64,000 nt of DNA from Chimaeribacter arupi (lineage in GTDB: Bacteria; Pseudomonadota; Gammaproteobacteria; Enterobacterales; Enterobacteriaceae), in the NCBI RefSeq assembly GCF_002858805.1, contig NZ_PJZI01000013.1, forward strand, positions 61,861 to 125,860. The letters run 5' to 3'. The position numbers were made by a program, and so were the translations under genes. Positions 45,498 through 56,330 of the stretch are shown here, in pieces (position 1 is the stretch's first letter; the number at the start of each line of letters is the position of its first letter). The notes under the pieces are model-generated. The model was not told the origin of the DNA and did not search any database. It was given only the letters and a program-made list of their open reading frames with translations.

Positions 45498-45915
45498 AAC
45501 CTGTTCCTTTCAGTAAAAAACAAAAGCTGAATCAGTAAGACACATCAGAAGCCGGCCTGGGGCGTCCTCCACGCAGATCAATGGTTAATCTTGTTAATAA
45601 GATTAATTATTAGAATACATTTGGTCATATTTCCTCTTAAAAATAAAAAAAAGCCACTGAGGGGTAATGACGCCACTTTTTCCGTTGCAAGCGGTGAAAA
45701 GGGTGCATAAAAAGATGTGATGTAAATTAGGTGTTAATCGAAGGTAATTTCTTGATAACGCATGTAACAAACTAAAAATGAAGTATTAATTAGTTTTATT
45801 AATGTTTTGCAGGGTTTTTTTAAAGAATTGATTATTTTTTGAGCAGGAAAACCGGGTTATCTGAGCCGGAATAATAAGAAAAGCGGGCCTTAGCCCGCCT
45901 ATGAAGTGAAGAGGA
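45498..45915. other. AT-rich promoter region of the Csu-type pilus operon
   Basis: About 420 bases, strongly AT-rich in its left two thirds, lie directly before the major-pilin gene. The rsmF terminator (45876-45898) occupies the right end. No gene is seen. AT-rich DNA at a pilus promoter is a typical H-NS and regulator-binding layout, but I cannot name sites. Confidence 0.6.
45876..45898 (-). terminator. Rho-independent terminator of rsmF
   Basis: On the minus strand GCGGGC pairs with GCCCGC around a 4-base loop and ends in TTTTCTT, just after the rsmF stop at 45916. Confidence 0.9.
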
Positions 45916-47364
45916 TCACACCGGGGGCAGCATCACAAAGGCGGCACCGTCGCGCACCAGTTCACGCGGCAGAGCATTTTTGATGCGGCTGCCGATGCGC
46001 TTGGCCAGGCCAAGCGGCTGGCCAAGCCAGGTCAGGATAAATTCATCCCCGGCGGGCAGCGTTTCCGGGTAGAGGTCACGCCCCATAAACCAGCTCTGCG
46101 CCTGTTCTGCGTCCAGTTCCAGCGTGGTATGGCCGGCGGTGTCGGCCAGCGCCACCACGGCCTCATGTTGCCAGCGATAGCCTTTCGGGAAACGTTCCGC
46201 CAGCTTCAGGCCAATGCGCGAGAAACGCACCTTGCCGAACAGCGGGGTCAGCGCCTGCGGGAACAGCCAAATCTCTTTGTCACGCAGCCACAGGGTATGG
46301 GTGTCGGGCAGCGGCAGCCCGGCCGCCCGTGCCGCCTGGGTGACGGCGTCGCGCTCTTTGCCCGGCAGCGGTGAGAAGGGGAACGCGCCCACTTTATAGG
46401 TGGGCGCCGGCAACGGGGTGACCGCCGCGGTTTTACGCAGCCGCGCCACAAAGAAGCCTTCGCTGTCAAAAATCTGCGGGAAAACATGCAGGAACCCTTC
46501 CGGCGTCGCAGCCCGTGCGGCACCGGGGAAGAGGTCGTCCAGCGGCTCTGTGGTCACGGCGTCCGGGTAGCGTGCCAGCAGCCAGCGGCAGACGTCCTGG
46601 TTCTCCTGGGCGTTCAGGGTACAGGTGGAGTAAACCAGCGTGCCGCCCGGTTTCAGCGCATGGAACGCGCTGTCGATAAGTTCCCGCTGGGTGGCAGCAA
46701 TGGAGACGATGCTCTCCGGCGACCAGTTGCTCATGGCATCCGGATCTTTGCGTACCACGCCTTCGCCGGAGCAGGGCGCATCGAGCAAAATCGCATCAAA
46801 GGTCTCCGGCAGCGCGGCCCCAAATACCCGGCCGTCAAAGTGGGTCAGCGCGCTGTTGCTGACGCCGCAGCGGCTGATGTTGGCGTGCAGCACCTTGACC
46901 CGGCTGGCGGAATATTCATTGGCGACAATGCCGCCGAGGTTGCCCATGCGGGCCGCAATCTGGGTGGTTTTCGAGCCGGGGGCGGCGGCCACGTCCAGTA
47001 CCCGTTCCGGCAGGGCATTGCCGCTGAACAGCGCGCTGACCGGCAACATCGAGCTGGCTTCCTGCAGGTAAAACAGCCCGGCCAGGTGTTCCAGCATGTT
47101 GCCGAGCCGCTGGCTTTCGTCATCACTGCGTTCAATCCAGAACCCTTCCGCGCACCACGGCACGGGCGAAAGCTGCCAGCCATAGGCGGCGGCGCGGGCG
47201 GTGAAGTCCGCCACACTTATCTTCAGGGTGTTGACGCGCAGGCTGCTGCGCAACGGGCGCTGGCAGGCGGCGATAAAATCGTCCATCGACAGGTCGGCGG
47301 GCATGATGGCACGGGTGGCCGCGAGGAATTCAGGCGGCAGGAAAGCAGAGAGGTGTTTAGCCAC
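45916..47364 (-). CDS. rsmF: 16S rRNA (cytosine-1407-C5)-methyltransferase
   Basis: This 482-residue Nop2/NSUN-family SAM methyltransferase modifies C1407 of 16S r[22 protein letters not shown] (about 37-55) and the SAM region [19 protein letters not shown] match. The motif-IV catalytic Cys is in [10 protein letters not shown] and the motif-VI Cys in [13 protein letters not shown]. The C-terminal PUA-like domain follows ([33 protein letters not shown]). The start is a GTG at 47364 with no good ribosome site. Confidence 0.96.
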   Translation of the reverse strand: MAKHLSAFLPPEFLAATRAIMPADLSMDDFIAACQRPLRSSLRVNTLKISVADFTARAAAYGWQLSPVPWCAEGFWIERSDDESQRLGNMLEHLAGLFYLQEASSMLPVSALFSGNALPERVLDVAAAPGSKTTQIAARMGNLGGIVANEYSASRVKVLHANISRCGVSNSALTHFDGRVFGAALPETFDAILLDAPCSGEGVVRKDPDAMSNWSPESIVSIAATQRELIDSAFHALKPGGTLVYSTCTLNAQENQDVCRWLLARYPDAVTTEPLDDLFPGAARAATPEGFLHVFPQIFDSEGFFVARLRKTAAVTPLPAPTYKVGAFPFSPLPGKERDAVTQAARAAGLPLPDTHTLWLRDKEIWLFPQALTPLFGKVRFSRIGLKLAERFPKGYRWQHEAVVALADTAGHTTLELDAEQAQSWFMGRDLYPETLPAGDEFILTWLGQPLGLAKRIGSRIKNALPRELVRDGAAFVMLPPV

Positions 47365-47470
47365 AGGGAGGAGTCCGCAAGCGCAATAAAAGTGGCGCGC
47401 AGTCTAGCACACCTGCGGTGCGGCGGTGAAATGGCGGCCCGGCCGGGAAAAGCCGCCTGCGGGCGGCGCC

Positions 47471-47500
47471 AAAAAAGAAAAAGCAGCCCGCAGGCTGCTT
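47471..47500 (-). terminator. Rho-independent terminator of the letA-letB operon
   Basis: On the minus strand AAGCAGCC pairs with GGCTGCTT around a 4-base loop, then TTTTTCTTTTTT. It lies 25 bases after the letB stop. Confidence 0.92.
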
Positions 47501-47524
47501 TAAAGGAGAGACGTTCCCGCCGGA

Positions 47525-50158
47525 TCAATTCTGCGGGATGGCGGTGCCCCAGCTCTGCCAGCCTTTCGGCTCCTCGCTGTTGAGCAGGAAATGCTTGCCG
47601 GGCAGGGCCTTCGGTGCCAGCGGAATGCTTGGCGGGGTCATAAAGGCGATGCCGCCGCGGATAAACTGCTGGAAGGTGCCGCTTTTGATCACGCCGCCGG
47701 TCAGGCCGAATTGCAGGTTATAGCCGGAAGCCAGCCAGAACACCGAATTGTTGCGCACCAGGTGCTGGTACTTTTTGCTGATGCGCAGCGTGACATGCAC
47801 CCGGTCGCCCATCGAGCCGAGGTAGAACCCGGTGACGGTGCCGACCTCAATGCCGCGGTAGAGGATCGGCGTGCCCACTGACAGCGAGCCGGTTTCTGCC
47901 GCATCCAGCACAATCCCCAGCCCGTCGGTGTAACGTGAGTCGGTGATGGTGGCTTCCTGCAATTCAAAGGTGCGCGCCATATGGCCGCCTGCGCCCGGTT
48001 CCACATTGATGTAGGGCTGGATCAGCGTGTCGAGGTTACTGACCCCGGCGGCGGAGATCTCCGGCGACACAATCGAGAACCGGGTACCGGTGCGGGCAAA
48101 GTTCTGCACATATTCCGGGTAGAGCACTGCTTTGGCATCCACCTGGTTGCGTTCCGGCGTCAGCTTCAGCGACTCCACCTGGCCGATGTCGATGCCCAGG
48201 TAGCGGATCGGCATACCCGGTGAGAGTTTGCTGGCGTCAAAGGTGGTCAGGGTGATCTGGCTGCCCACCGCCCGTGCGGCGGTTTCGTTGGCGTAGAGCA
48301 CCCGTTTCACCCCTTTGGTAAAGGTGACGCCTTCCAGGTTATCGAAGCTGATTGCCCCTTTCAGCGCCCGGTTGAGCGGGGAGGCCTGCACAGAGAAACC
48401 GGCCCCGTTCAGCTGCACTTTCGCGCCGCCTTCGGCCCAGAAGATGCTTTTGTCCGTGAGCAGCTTGCGGTACTCCGGCTGGATATAGACGTCCACATCG
48501 AAGGCGTTGGCGCGCGGGCGGATATCCGTGATTTCACCCACCTGGAATTTACGGTAGAGCACGACCGAACCGGCCTGCACATCCGGCAGGCTGTCGGCGG
48601 TCAGCGTCAGGGTGGGTTTCGGGGTGTCGCTCTGGGTGCCTTCTTCTGCTTTCTGCTCATCACTGTAGAGCGGGTAGCGGCCCGCCGGGTCGCCTTTCTC
48701 GCCCGGCAGGATCTTGATGCCGCCGTCAATCCACTCTGCGGCGCTGGCCCCGCTGACCTGTAGCCCGTCCAGCCCCAGCTTCACATTGACCCGGCTGTTG
48801 ACCACAAATTTGCTGTCCTGATGGATAAGGTGGCGGTATTCCGGTTTGACCGCGACTTTGAACAGGATACCGGCGTCCGTGAGGTCGCGTGACAGCACCT
48901 GGCCGACATTGATGCCGTACAGGATCAGCGGCTGGCCGGGGTTAATGCCGTAGGTCTGCGGCGCGAGCAGTTCCAGCGTCAGCACATTGGGCTGCTGCAA
49001 CAGTTTCAGGCTGCTGTCGAACACCGTGAAGCGATCCTGCCGCTCACCCTCGCCGGGGATAAGCTCCAGAGTGCTGCCGGTGAGCAGCGCGCTGAGGCGG
49101 GTATCGCTCAGGCTGAGTTTCGGGCTGTTCAGCTCAATGCGCGTGCCGCTGCGCATCAGTTCCACCACCGACGGGTCTACCGTCAGCTCACCGCTGACCT
49201 TGCCGCCTTTTTCCAGCGTGACTGCCGTCAGGGTACCGACCTGTAACCCCTGGTACATCAGCGGGGTATGGTTGGCGTTCAGGCCGTCGCCCGAGGGCAG
49301 GTCGAGGTGGATCAGCACGCCGCGCTGGCTGTGCGCCAGGTCGGGGTAGAGCTGGTAGGTCTGTTCCGCGGAGGCCGGGGTGCCGCCGGTGGGGGAGTCA
49401 AAGGCAATTGCCCCGTTGACCAGCGCCGCCAGGCTCTCCATTTTGACCGACGCCCCTTGCAGGCTGAAATCGCCCTGGAAGCCGGAGACATTCCAGAAGC
49501 GGCTGTCGCGCTTCACCAGATTGGCGAAGCGGCGGTCGATCAGCACATCAATGGTCACACCCTCTTTGCCGGGCGCGATGTCGTAGTCGTAGACCTTGCC
49601 GACCGGGATTTTGCGGTAATAGACCAGCGAGCCGGTGTTCAGGGAGCCGAGGTCCGCCGCCCGCAGGTGCACCATCAGCTCGCCGGTGTTCAGGCGGAAT
49701 TTCGGCTGGGTGTCGAGGGCGGTGAACTGGGTTTTCGGTTCGCCGGGGCCGGGCATCATGCCGATGTAGTTGCCGCCCACCAGCGCATCCAGCCCGGACA
49801 CCCCGGCCAGCGAGGCCTTGGGCGTCACCAGCCAGAACTGGGTGCCGTCGCGCAGCGCATCTTCCAGTTCACTGCGGATGCTGACCTTAACCAGGATGTT
49901 GCGCAGATCCTTGCTCAGGCTGATGGTCTGGACGGTGCCCACCTCCACCCCCTGATAGCGCACCGGCGTGCGCCCGGCGACAATGCCCGCCGCAGACTGG
50001 AAGGAGATGGTCACCGTGCTGCCGCGCTCCTGATAGTTGCTCCAGATAAGCCAGCCGGCAATCATCAGGGCAATAAACGGCAGTAACCAGAACGGGGAAA
50101 TCCGGCGCTTCTTTTTTATCCGCGCCTTAGTCGGTGTAGTCGGCGTTTCGTGTTGCAT
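47525..50158 (-). CDS. letB: LetB, periplasmic MCE-repeat lipid-transport tunnel
   Basis: The 877-residue protein has an N-terminal membrane anchor (about 20-42, [20 protein letters not shown]) and seven MCE domains, each opening with a GTPVRYQG-type motif, for example [33 protein letters not shown] and [17 protein letters not shown]. LetB forms a hexameric stack of rings spanning the periplasm and moves lipids between the membranes with LetA. The ATG at 50158 suits the family N-terminus; 50164 is possible. It overlaps the end of letA by about 32 bases. Confidence 0.95.
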   Translation of the reverse strand: MQHETPTTPTKARIKKKRRISPFWLLPFIALMIAGWLIWSNYQERGSTVTISFQSAAGIVAGRTPVRYQGVEVGTVQTISLSKDLRNILVKVSIRSELEDALRDGTQFWLVTPKASLAGVSGLDALVGGNYIGMMPGPGEPKTQFTALDTQPKFRLNTGELMVHLRAADLGSLNTGSLVYYRKIPVGKVYDYDIAPGKEGVTIDVLIDRRFANLVKRDSRFWNVSGFQGDFSLQGASVKMESLAALVNGAIAFDSPTGGTPASAEQTYQLYPDLAHSQRGVLIHLDLPSGDGLNANHTPLMYQGLQVGTLTAVTLEKGGKVSGELTVDPSVVELMRSGTRIELNSPKLSLSDTRLSALLTGSTLELIPGEGERQDRFTVFDSSLKLLQQPNVLTLELLAPQTYGINPGQPLILYGINVGQVLSRDLTDAGILFKVAVKPEYRHLIHQDSKFVVNSRVNVKLGLDGLQVSGASAAEWIDGGIKILPGEKGDPAGRYPLYSDEQKAEEGTQSDTPKPTLTLTADSLPDVQAGSVVLYRKFQVGEITDIRPRANAFDVDVYIQPEYRKLLTDKSIFWAEGGAKVQLNGAGFSVQASPLNRALKGAISFDNLEGVTFTKGVKRVLYANETAARAVGSQITLTTFDASKLSPGMPIRYLGIDIGQVESLKLTPERNQVDAKAVLYPEYVQNFARTGTRFSIVSPEISAAGVSNLDTLIQPYINVEPGAGGHMARTFELQEATITDSRYTDGLGIVLDAAETGSLSVGTPILYRGIEVGTVTGFYLGSMGDRVHVTLRISKKYQHLVRNNSVFWLASGYNLQFGLTGGVIKSGTFQQFIRGGIAFMTPPSIPLAPKALPGKHFLLNSEEPKGWQSWGTAIPQN

Positions 50159-51374
50159 GTGCATCCCAAATCAAACGGCTATCCAGCCAGTGTACGGCCA
50201 GGATAGTTAAGAACACCGCACTGCCGAAATAAAAGGCAGCCGGCCCCATGGTAAACGAGAGCAACTGATCGCGGTTGATCAGTGACATCATCAGCGCTAT
50301 CACAAACAGGTCGAGCATTGACCAGCGGCCAATCCAGGTCACCAGCCGCAGCAGGCGGATACGGGTTTTCAGGCTGTGCTGGGTACGGAAATGGATGCTG
50401 AGCAGCAGCACCAGCAGCACGATGACCTTGGTAAAAGGCACCAGCACACTGGCGATGAAGACGATCCCGGCAATCGGGATATTGCCGGAGGTGGCGAGCG
50501 ACACCACCCCGGAGAAAATGGTGTCTTCCATGCGTTCGCCGTTGGCGTAGATGATGGAGATCGGCAGCAGGTTGGCCGGCAGTAGAAACACCATCGCCGC
50601 CAGCAGCGCAGCCCAGCTCTTTTGCAGGCTGTGGCGGCGGCGCAGGCGCATCGGCACATGGCAGCGCGGGCAGCGGCCGCGGGCATCCGGGTGGCCGGTA
50701 AATTTGCACGGCAGGCAGAGCCGGAACGTGGCGGGATCGCCGCCCGGCTGTGGCTGGGGGTAGAGGCGCAGCCAGAGTTGCTCCACGTTGAGGTGGATCA
50801 GCAGCAAAAGCGTCAGCAGCATCACTGCCAGGTAGGCAATCAGCGCCGGACCGGGCGTGATGTCGGCATACTCTTTGACTTTGATGCACGCCACGCCCAT
50901 GCCGACCAGGTAGATGTCCAGCATGACCCACTCTTTCAGCCGGTCCAGCATCAACAGCACCGGCCGCAGGTTCATGCCGAGCTGCCGCCCGAGATACAGA
51001 TAGAGCAGGGAGAGCACCAGCGTCAGCGGTGCGCCCACGGTGCAGAACAGCACCATGCTGCCGGTGAGCGGCGAATTCTGGTCGGTCATCAGCCAGACGC
51101 CTTCCAGCAGGGAGGCCTCGATGCGGGTGCCGAGCAGGCGGATGCTTACCAGCGGCTCGCTGAAGGCAAACGGCATCAGCAGCAGCGCGGTCACGGCCAC
51201 CACCGCCAGGCGCGTCAGCGACCAGTCGCGCCCTTTCTCCACCCTGGCATTGCAGCGCGGGCAGTAGGCGGATTCCGTGCCGCTGAGGAACGGCAGGGTA
51301 AACAGCATGTCGCACTCACTGCAACGCTGGTAGCGGGCCTGGGGCAACGGGCCGGAGAGTGTCTCTATTTTCAT
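50127..51374 (-). CDS. letA: LetA, PqiA-family inner-membrane partner of LetB
   Basis: The 415-residue polytopic protein has two PqiA-type modules. Each starts with a zinc ribbon, CSECDMLF...CPRCNARV near residue 18 and CLPCKFTG...CPRCHVPM near 225, followed by four helices. It forms the membrane part of the LetAB lipid-transport machine. The start at 51374 is followed by the typical [12 protein letters not shown]. The overlap with letB shows co-translation. Confidence 0.93.
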   Translation of the reverse strand: MKIETLSGPLPQARYQRCSECDMLFTLPFLSGTESAYCPRCNARVEKGRDWSLTRLAVVAVTALLLMPFAFSEPLVSIRLLGTRIEASLLEGVWLMTDQNSPLTGSMVLFCTVGAPLTLVLSLLYLYLGRQLGMNLRPVLLMLDRLKEWVMLDIYLVGMGVACIKVKEYADITPGPALIAYLAVMLLTLLLLIHLNVEQLWLRLYPQPQPGGDPATFRLCLPCKFTGHPDARGRCPRCHVPMRLRRRHSLQKSWAALLAAMVFLLPANLLPISIIYANGERMEDTIFSGVVSLATSGNIPIAGIVFIASVLVPFTKVIVLLVLLLSIHFRTQHSLKTRIRLLRLVTWIGRWSMLDLFVIALMMSLINRDQLLSFTMGPAAFYFGSAVFLTILAVHWLDSRLIWDAHATRNADYTD

Positions 51375-51732
51375 GATTCCGGACTCGGCAGAAGGTGCGT
51401 GAACAGCCTGTGAGGGGTCTGTGCCACCTGGTTACAAAAAAATGTGCTTTCCCTGCATCGTATCTGGGGCACAATCCGCCTCCGGCGGTCGTGGCCGGAA
51501 GGGAGACGCGTTTTTTGATGCATGTCTAGACACTTAGCGTAGCGTGAAATGAGGGCGCGGTCAGGCATGGTTCAGATAAATCCGGCGACTTTCAGCGGCC
51601 AACATACCCCGACACAGGGGGTTTTGTGAAGTAACCGCCGATTAACCTTGTGACGATACGCATTTAATGCTTATTTTATAGGGGCTAAGCGCTGTCAGCG
51701 CGGGTTACCCTTACAGATTTTATGGTCATGAC
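51375..51732. other. Divergent promoter region of letA and msrC
   Basis: About 360 bases. It includes GTCTAGAC at 51524-51531 within GATGCATGTCTAGACACTTA, a weak resemblance to two MetJ boxes (5 of 8 positions each). No gene is seen. Confidence 0.5.
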
Positions 51733-52233
51733 ATGAACAAAAACGCATTCTACACAGAATTAAAACGTGACATGGGCGCGCTGCTGTCCGGCGAAACCAA
51801 TTTTATTGCCACGCTGGCCAATGCCAGTGCGCTGCTGTATGAGCGCCTTGAAGGCGTGAACTGGGCAGGTTTCTACCTGATGGACGGCAAAACGCTGGTG
51901 CTGGGGCCGTTCCAGGGAAAAATCGCCTGTGTGCGTATTCCGGTGGGTAAGGGCGTCTGCGGGACGGCAGTGTCAGAACAGGCTGTCCAGCGTGTGGGTG
52001 ACGTCCACGCATTCCCCGGCCATATCGCCTGTGACGCGGCCAGCAATGCCGAAATCGTGTTGCCGCTGCGGGTCGGCGGGCAGATCATCGGGGTACTGGA
52101 CATTGACAGCACAGTTTATCAACGCTTCGATGAAGAAGACGAAACCGGCCTGATTGCAGTGGTTGACGCGCTTTGTGCACAGCTGGAACAGTGCGACGCG
52201 GCAAAATATGTCCTTCTTTCTCACGATGATTAA
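51733..52233 (+). CDS. msrC: Free methionine-(R)-sulfoxide reductase
   Basis: This 166-residue GAF-domain enzyme reduces free Met-R-sulfoxide with thioredoxin. GPFQGKIACVRIPVGKGVCG and GHIACDAASNAEIVLPL hold the three conserved Cys at about 66, 76 and 100. Length and text match E. coli MsrC. It is divergent from letA, as in E. coli. Confidence 0.95.
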   Translation: MNKNAFYTELKRDMGALLSGETNFIATLANASALLYERLEGVNWAGFYLMDGKTLVLGPFQGKIACVRIPVGKGVCGTAVSEQAVQRVGDVHAFPGHIACDAASNAEIVLPLRVGGQIIGVLDIDSTVYQRFDEEDETGLIAVVDALCAQLEQCDAAKYVLLSHDD

Positions 52234-52324
52234 CGGATAACGTGGCATTTACTGATGGCGTCATTATAATGGCGCCTGTTCATGCCTGCGCCGGTTGGCA
52301 AACCCGTTGTAATCAGGAAATTTC

Positions 52325-53044
52325 ATGGAAAATCAACCTAAGTTGAACAGTAGTAAAGAAGTCATCGCCTATCTGGCTGAGCGGTTCCCGCTCTGTTTCA
52401 CCGCCGAAGGCGAAGCGCGTCCGTTAAAGATCGGCATTTTTCAGGATCTTGTGGAGCGCGTTCAGGCTGAGGAGAACCTCAGCAAAACGCAATTGCGTTC
52501 CGCCCTGCGCCTTTATACCTCAAGCTGGCGCTATCTGTATGGCGTTAAAGTCGGTGCCCAGCGCGTCGATTTAGACGGCAACCCATGCGGCGAGCTTGAA
52601 GAACAGCATGTTGAACATGCGCGTAAGCAACTGGAAGAGGCGAAAGCCCGCGTCCAGGCGCAACGTGCCGAACAGCAGGCTAAGCGTCGCGAAGCGGCTG
52701 CTGCCAACGGGGAAACCCCGGATGCTGCGCCTGCCCGCCGCCCACGCCCGGCGGGTAAAAAACCTGCGCCGCGCCGTGAAAACGCCGCCGCCCAGGAAAC
52801 CCGCAAGCCGCGCTCACCGCGTCCGCAACAGGCTAAAGAGCCTCGCGCTGAACGTCAGGAGAGCCCGGCAAGTCTGGTGCCCGTCACCGACATCTCAAAA
52901 CTGCAGATTGGCCAAGAGATCAAAGTCCGGGCCGGTAAAAGCGCGATGGATGCCACCGTATTGGAAATTGCCAAAGACGGTGTCCGTGTGCAGCTTTCCT
53001 CCGGTCTGGCGATGATCGTGCGCGCAGAACACTTGCAGTTCTGA
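52325..53044 (+). CDS. proQ: RNA chaperone ProQ
   Basis: The 239-residue FinO/ProQ protein binds structured RNA 3' ends and stabilises small RNAs and mRNAs. The N-terminal FinO domain (about 1-120) includes [20 protein letters not shown] and [16 protein letters not shown] basic, Pro/Lys/Arg-rich linker follows (about 120-180). The C-terminal Tudor-like domain (about 180-239) includes [20 protein letters not shown]. It precedes prc by 20 bases, as in E. coli. SdsR in this window is one of its known client classes. Confidence 0.97.
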   Translation: MENQPKLNSSKEVIAYLAERFPLCFTAEGEARPLKIGIFQDLVERVQAEENLSKTQLRSALRLYTSSWRYLYGVKVGAQRVDLDGNPCGELEEQHVEHARKQLEEAKARVQAQRAEQQAKRREAAAANGETPDAAPARRPRPAGKKPAPRRENAAAQETRKPRSPRPQQAKEPRAERQESPASLVPVTDISKLQIGQEIKVRAGKSAMDATVLEIAKDGVRVQLSSGLAMIVRAEHLQF

Positions 53045-53063
53045 TACGGAGGCCAACCCAGGC

Positions 53064-55103
53064 ATGAACAAATTTGTCAGAGTTACCGCCATCGCGGCGG
53101 GCCTGTTTCTGGCGGGCGTAAGCTTTGCCAATGAGGCCCCCGTGACGCTTGAAACGCTGCCTCAGCTCCAGCAGGAGCCGCAGGACGCCACCGTCAGCGA
53201 ACGTGTGACGGCGCGTTTCACCCGTTCTCATTACCGTCAGTTTGACCTGGATGAGAACTTCTCCGCGAAAATCTTCGATCGCTACCTCAATATGCTGGAC
53301 TTCAACCATAACGTGTTGATGGCGGCAGATGTGGCGCAGTTTGCGGACAAAAAAACCAGCATGGGCGAGGAGCTGAAAACCGGCAAGCTCGACACCGCCT
53401 ATGCCCTGTTCAACCTGGCGCAGAAACGCCGGTTTGAACGCTTCCAATACGCATTGACGGTGCTGGCCAGACCCATGGACTTCACCGGCAATGACACCAT
53501 TGACCTCGACCGCAGCAAAGCGCCCTGGCCGAAGGACATCAATGAGCTGAACAGCCTGTGGGATGCCAAAGTCAAATATGACGAGCTGAACCTCAAGCTT
53601 ACCGGCAAAGACGAGAAAGAGATCCGTGATGTGCTCAGCAAGCGCTACCATTTCGCGATTAAGCGACTGGCGCAGAGCAACAGCGAAGATGTGTTCCAGC
53701 TGATCATGAATGCCTTTGCGCATGAGATTGATCCGCACACCAACTACCTGTCCCCGCGCAACACTGAGCAGTTCAATACCGAGATGAGCCTGTCACTGGA
53801 AGGCATCGGTGCTGTGCTGCAGCAGGATGATGACTACACCGTCATTAATTCGATGGTACCGGGCGGCCCGGCGGCGAAAAGCAAAAACATCACCGTGGGC
53901 GATCGGATAGTCGGGGTGGGCCAGAGCGGCAAACCGGTGGTGGACGTGATTGGCTGGCGTCTGGATGACGTGGTCGCGCTGATTAAAGGGCCAAAAGGCA
54001 GCAAAGTGCGCCTGGAAGTGTTACCGGCCGGGAAGGGCACCAAAACCCGCACCGTGACCCTGACGCGTGAGCGCATCCGCCTGGAAGACCGCGCCGTGAA
54101 GATGACGGTGAAGACTCTCGGCAAGCAGAAAGTCGCCGTGATGGACATCCCCGGTTTCTACGTGGGCCTGACGGATGACGTCAAAGTGCAGTTGCAGAAG
54201 ATGGAAAAACAGCACGTCACCAGTCTGGTGATCGACCTGCGGACCAACGGCGGCGGCGCACTGACCGAGGCGGTTTCGCTCTCCGGCCTGTTTATTCCTA
54301 GCGGCCCGGTGGTGCAGGTGCGTGATAACAACGGCAAGGTGCGTGAAGACAGCGACACCGACGGCGTGGTCTATTACAAAGGGCCGCTGGTGGTGCTGGT
54401 TGACCGCTTCAGCGCCTCGGCATCTGAGATTTTCGCTGCCGCCATGCAGGATTACGGCCGCGCGCTGATTGTGGGTGAACCGACCTTCGGGAAAGGTACC
54501 GTGCAGCAGTACCGTTCGCTGAACCGCATCTATGACCAGATGCTGCGCCCTGAGTGGCCGGCGCTGGGGTCGGTGCAGTACACCATCCAGAAATTCTACC
54601 GCGTCAACGGCGGCAGTACCCAGCGTAAAGGGGTCACGCCGGACATCCTGATGCCGACCGGCATCGAGGCGGCGGAAACCGGGGAAGCGTTCGAAGATAA
54701 TGCCCTGCCGTGGGACAGCATTAACGCGGCGACCTACAGCAAAACCGGCGACATGAAACCGTTCGTCCCGGCGCTGCTGAAAACGCACGCTGACCGTATC
54801 GCCGGCGATCCGGAGTTCCAGAGCATTGCGCAGGACATTGAAAAGTATAAGGCGACCAAAGATAAGCGCGACATCGTGTCACTCAATTTTGCCCAGCGCG
54901 AAAAAGAGAACCACGAAGATGACGCCATCCGCCTGAACCGCATCAATGAGCGTTTCAAACGCGAAGGGAAAAAACCGCTGAAATCGCTCGACGATCTGCC
55001 GAAAGATTACCAGCAGCCCGATCCGTATCTCGATGAGACGGCGCACATCGCGCTTGATCTCTCTAAGATGGAAACCGCTGAAGGGAATGCGGCAGCCAAA
55101 TAA
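53064..55103 (+). CDS. prc: Carboxy-terminal processing protease Prc (Tsp)
   Basis: The 679-residue periplasmic protease trims and degrades proteins with non-polar C-termini (FtsI processing, SsrA-tagged proteins, MepS). Signal peptide MNKFVRVTAIAAGLFLAGVS; the PDZ domain lies around LEGIGAVLQQDDDYTVINSM; the Ser-Lys dyad is Ser in DRFSASASEIFAAAMQDYG and Lys in PTFGKGTVQQYRSL. A DUF3340 tail follows. The GGAGG site is 13 bases before the ATG, so translation may be coupled to proQ. Confidence 0.97.
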   Translation: MNKFVRVTAIAAGLFLAGVSFANEAPVTLETLPQLQQEPQDATVSERVTARFTRSHYRQFDLDENFSAKIFDRYLNMLDFNHNVLMAADVAQFADKKTSMGEELKTGKLDTAYALFNLAQKRRFERFQYALTVLARPMDFTGNDTIDLDRSKAPWPKDINELNSLWDAKVKYDELNLKLTGKDEKEIRDVLSKRYHFAIKRLAQSNSEDVFQLIMNAFAHEIDPHTNYLSPRNTEQFNTEMSLSLEGIGAVLQQDDDYTVINSMVPGGPAAKSKNITVGDRIVGVGQSGKPVVDVIGWRLDDVVALIKGPKGSKVRLEVLPAGKGTKTRTVTLTRERIRLEDRAVKMTVKTLGKQKVAVMDIPGFYVGLTDDVKVQLQKMEKQHVTSLVIDLRTNGGGALTEAVSLSGLFIPSGPVVQVRDNNGKVREDSDTDGVVYYKGPLVVLVDRFSASASEIFAAAMQDYGRALIVGEPTFGKGTVQQYRSLNRIYDQMLRPEWPALGSVQYTIQKFYRVNGGSTQRKGVTPDILMPTGIEAAETGEAFEDNALPWDSINAATYSKTGDMKPFVPALLKTHADRIAGDPEFQSIAQDIEKYKATKDKRDIVSLNFAQREKENHEDDAIRLNRINERFKREGKKPLKSLDDLPKDYQQPDPYLDETAHIALDLSKMETAEGNAAAK

Positions 55104-55116
55104 GTAGCCCGCCTTG

Positions 55117-55144
55117 AAAAAGCGCACTCCGGTGCGCTTTTTTT
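55117..55144 (+). terminator. Rho-independent terminator of proQ-prc
   Basis: An 11-bp stem AAAAAGCGCAC/GTGCGCTTTTT with a TCCG loop, followed by T residues, 14 bases after the prc stop. Confidence 0.93.
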
Positions 55145-55237
55145 ATGGCTGCTGTTCGGGGGATCGCCCCACTAAGCTGCAAAGGCAGAGGATTTCGGTT
55201 AAGTCTGCTCATAATGCGACACAGATCGCTGCATTTT

Positions 55238-55251
55238 GTAAAGTTTTGTGA
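55238..55251 (+). promoter_or_regulatory. Possible CpxR site upstream of htpX
   Basis: GTAAA-N5-GTGA resembles the CpxR box (GTAAA-N5-GTAA) with one change. E. coli htpX is controlled by Cpx, so the position, about 115 bases before the start, fits. Confidence 0.45.
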
Positions 55252-55277
55252 TTTTAGCAGCTTAAGTCCACGTAATG

Positions 55278-55301
55278 CTTGAAACATGCCGCCAAGCCCA
55301 T
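55278..55301 (+). promoter_or_regulatory. Sigma-32 (heat-shock) promoter of htpX
   Basis: CTTGAAA (55278-55284), a 12-base spacer and CCCAT (55297-55301) match the heat-shock promoter pattern CTTGAAA...CCCCATNT. htpX is a heat-shock gene in E. coli. Confidence 0.7.
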
Positions 55302-55366
55302 ACGATCAAGGGGCAGGCATGTGGCCTGCACGGCAAAAATCCCAACAATGAGGAAGTGACAATTTT

Positions 55367-56248
55367 ATGATGCGTATAGCGTTATTCCTGCTGACCAACC
55401 TGGCGGTGATGGTGGTCTTCGGGCTGGTACTCAGCCTGACAGGGATCCAATCAAGCAGTGTCATGGGGTTAATGATCATGGCCGGGCTGTTTGGTTTTGG
55501 CGGCGCATTGGTTTCGCTGCTGATGTCCAAATGGATGGCGCTGCGCGCGGTCGGCGGCGAAGTGATTGAACAACCCCGTAACGCCACCGAGCGCTGGCTG
55601 CTCGACACCATCCGCCAGCAGTCACAGCAGGCGGGTATCGCCATGCCGCAGGTGGCGATTTACCACGCGGCGGACATCAACGCCTTTGCCACCGGTGCCC
55701 GGCGTGACGCCTCGCTGGTGGCGGTGAGTACCGGCCTGTTGCAGAACATGAGCCAGGCAGAAGCGGAAGCGGTGCTGGCCCATGAAATCAGCCACATTGC
55801 CAACGGCGATATGGTCACCATGACCCTGATTCAGGGGGTGGTAAACACCTTCGTTATCTTCATCTCGCGCCTGCTGGCGCAGGTGGCGGCTGGGTTCCTG
55901 GGCGGTAACCGTGAAGAAGAGGGCAGCAACAACGGCAACCCGCTGATCTATTTCGCGGTGGCAACCGTGCTGGAGCTGGTCTTCGGTATTCTGGCCAGCA
56001 TCATCACCATGTGGTTCTCCCGTCATCGTGAATTCCACGCGGATGCCGGTTCGGCCAAGCTGGTCGGGCGTGACAAGATGATTGCTGCCCTGCAACGGTT
56101 GAAAACCAGCCATGAGCCGCAGGAAGCGGGCAGCATGATGGCGTTCTGTATCAATGGTAAGAGTAAATCGCTCAGTGAGCTGTTTATGTCTCACCCGCCG
56201 TTGGATAAACGGATTGAGGCGCTGCGCAGCGGCCAGTACCTGAACTGA
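55367..56248 (+). CDS. htpX: Membrane zinc metalloprotease HtpX
   Basis: The 293-residue protease is the same length as E. coli HtpX and nearly the same in text. Two N-terminal helices ([20 protein letters not shown]) precede the active site HEISH (in [15 protein letters not shown]); the third zinc ligand is Glu in [16 protein letters not shown]. It degrades misfolded inner-membrane proteins together with FtsH. Heat-shock and Cpx-like sites are upstream; a strong terminator follows. Confidence 0.97.
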   Translation: MMRIALFLLTNLAVMVVFGLVLSLTGIQSSSVMGLMIMAGLFGFGGALVSLLMSKWMALRAVGGEVIEQPRNATERWLLDTIRQQSQQAGIAMPQVAIYHAADINAFATGARRDASLVAVSTGLLQNMSQAEAEAVLAHEISHIANGDMVTMTLIQGVVNTFVIFISRLLAQVAAGFLGGNREEEGSNNGNPLIYFAVATVLELVFGILASIITMWFSRHREFHADAGSAKLVGRDKMIAALQRLKTSHEPQEAGSMMAFCINGKSKSLSELFMSHPPLDKRIEALRSGQYLN

Positions 56249-56261
56249 TTTACCCGATAGT

Positions 56262-56292
56262 AAAAAGCCCCGCCAATGTGCGGGGCTTTTTT
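56262..56292 (+). terminator. Rho-independent terminator of htpX, usable from both sides
   Basis: A 12-bp stem AAAAAGCCCCGC/GCGGGGCTTTTT between convergent htpX and yebQ, with T-runs in both directions. Confidence 0.93.
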
Positions 56293-56330
56293 ATGCCTTC
56301 AGCCCGGCGGGTTGCCCGGCGCTTAAGGCA

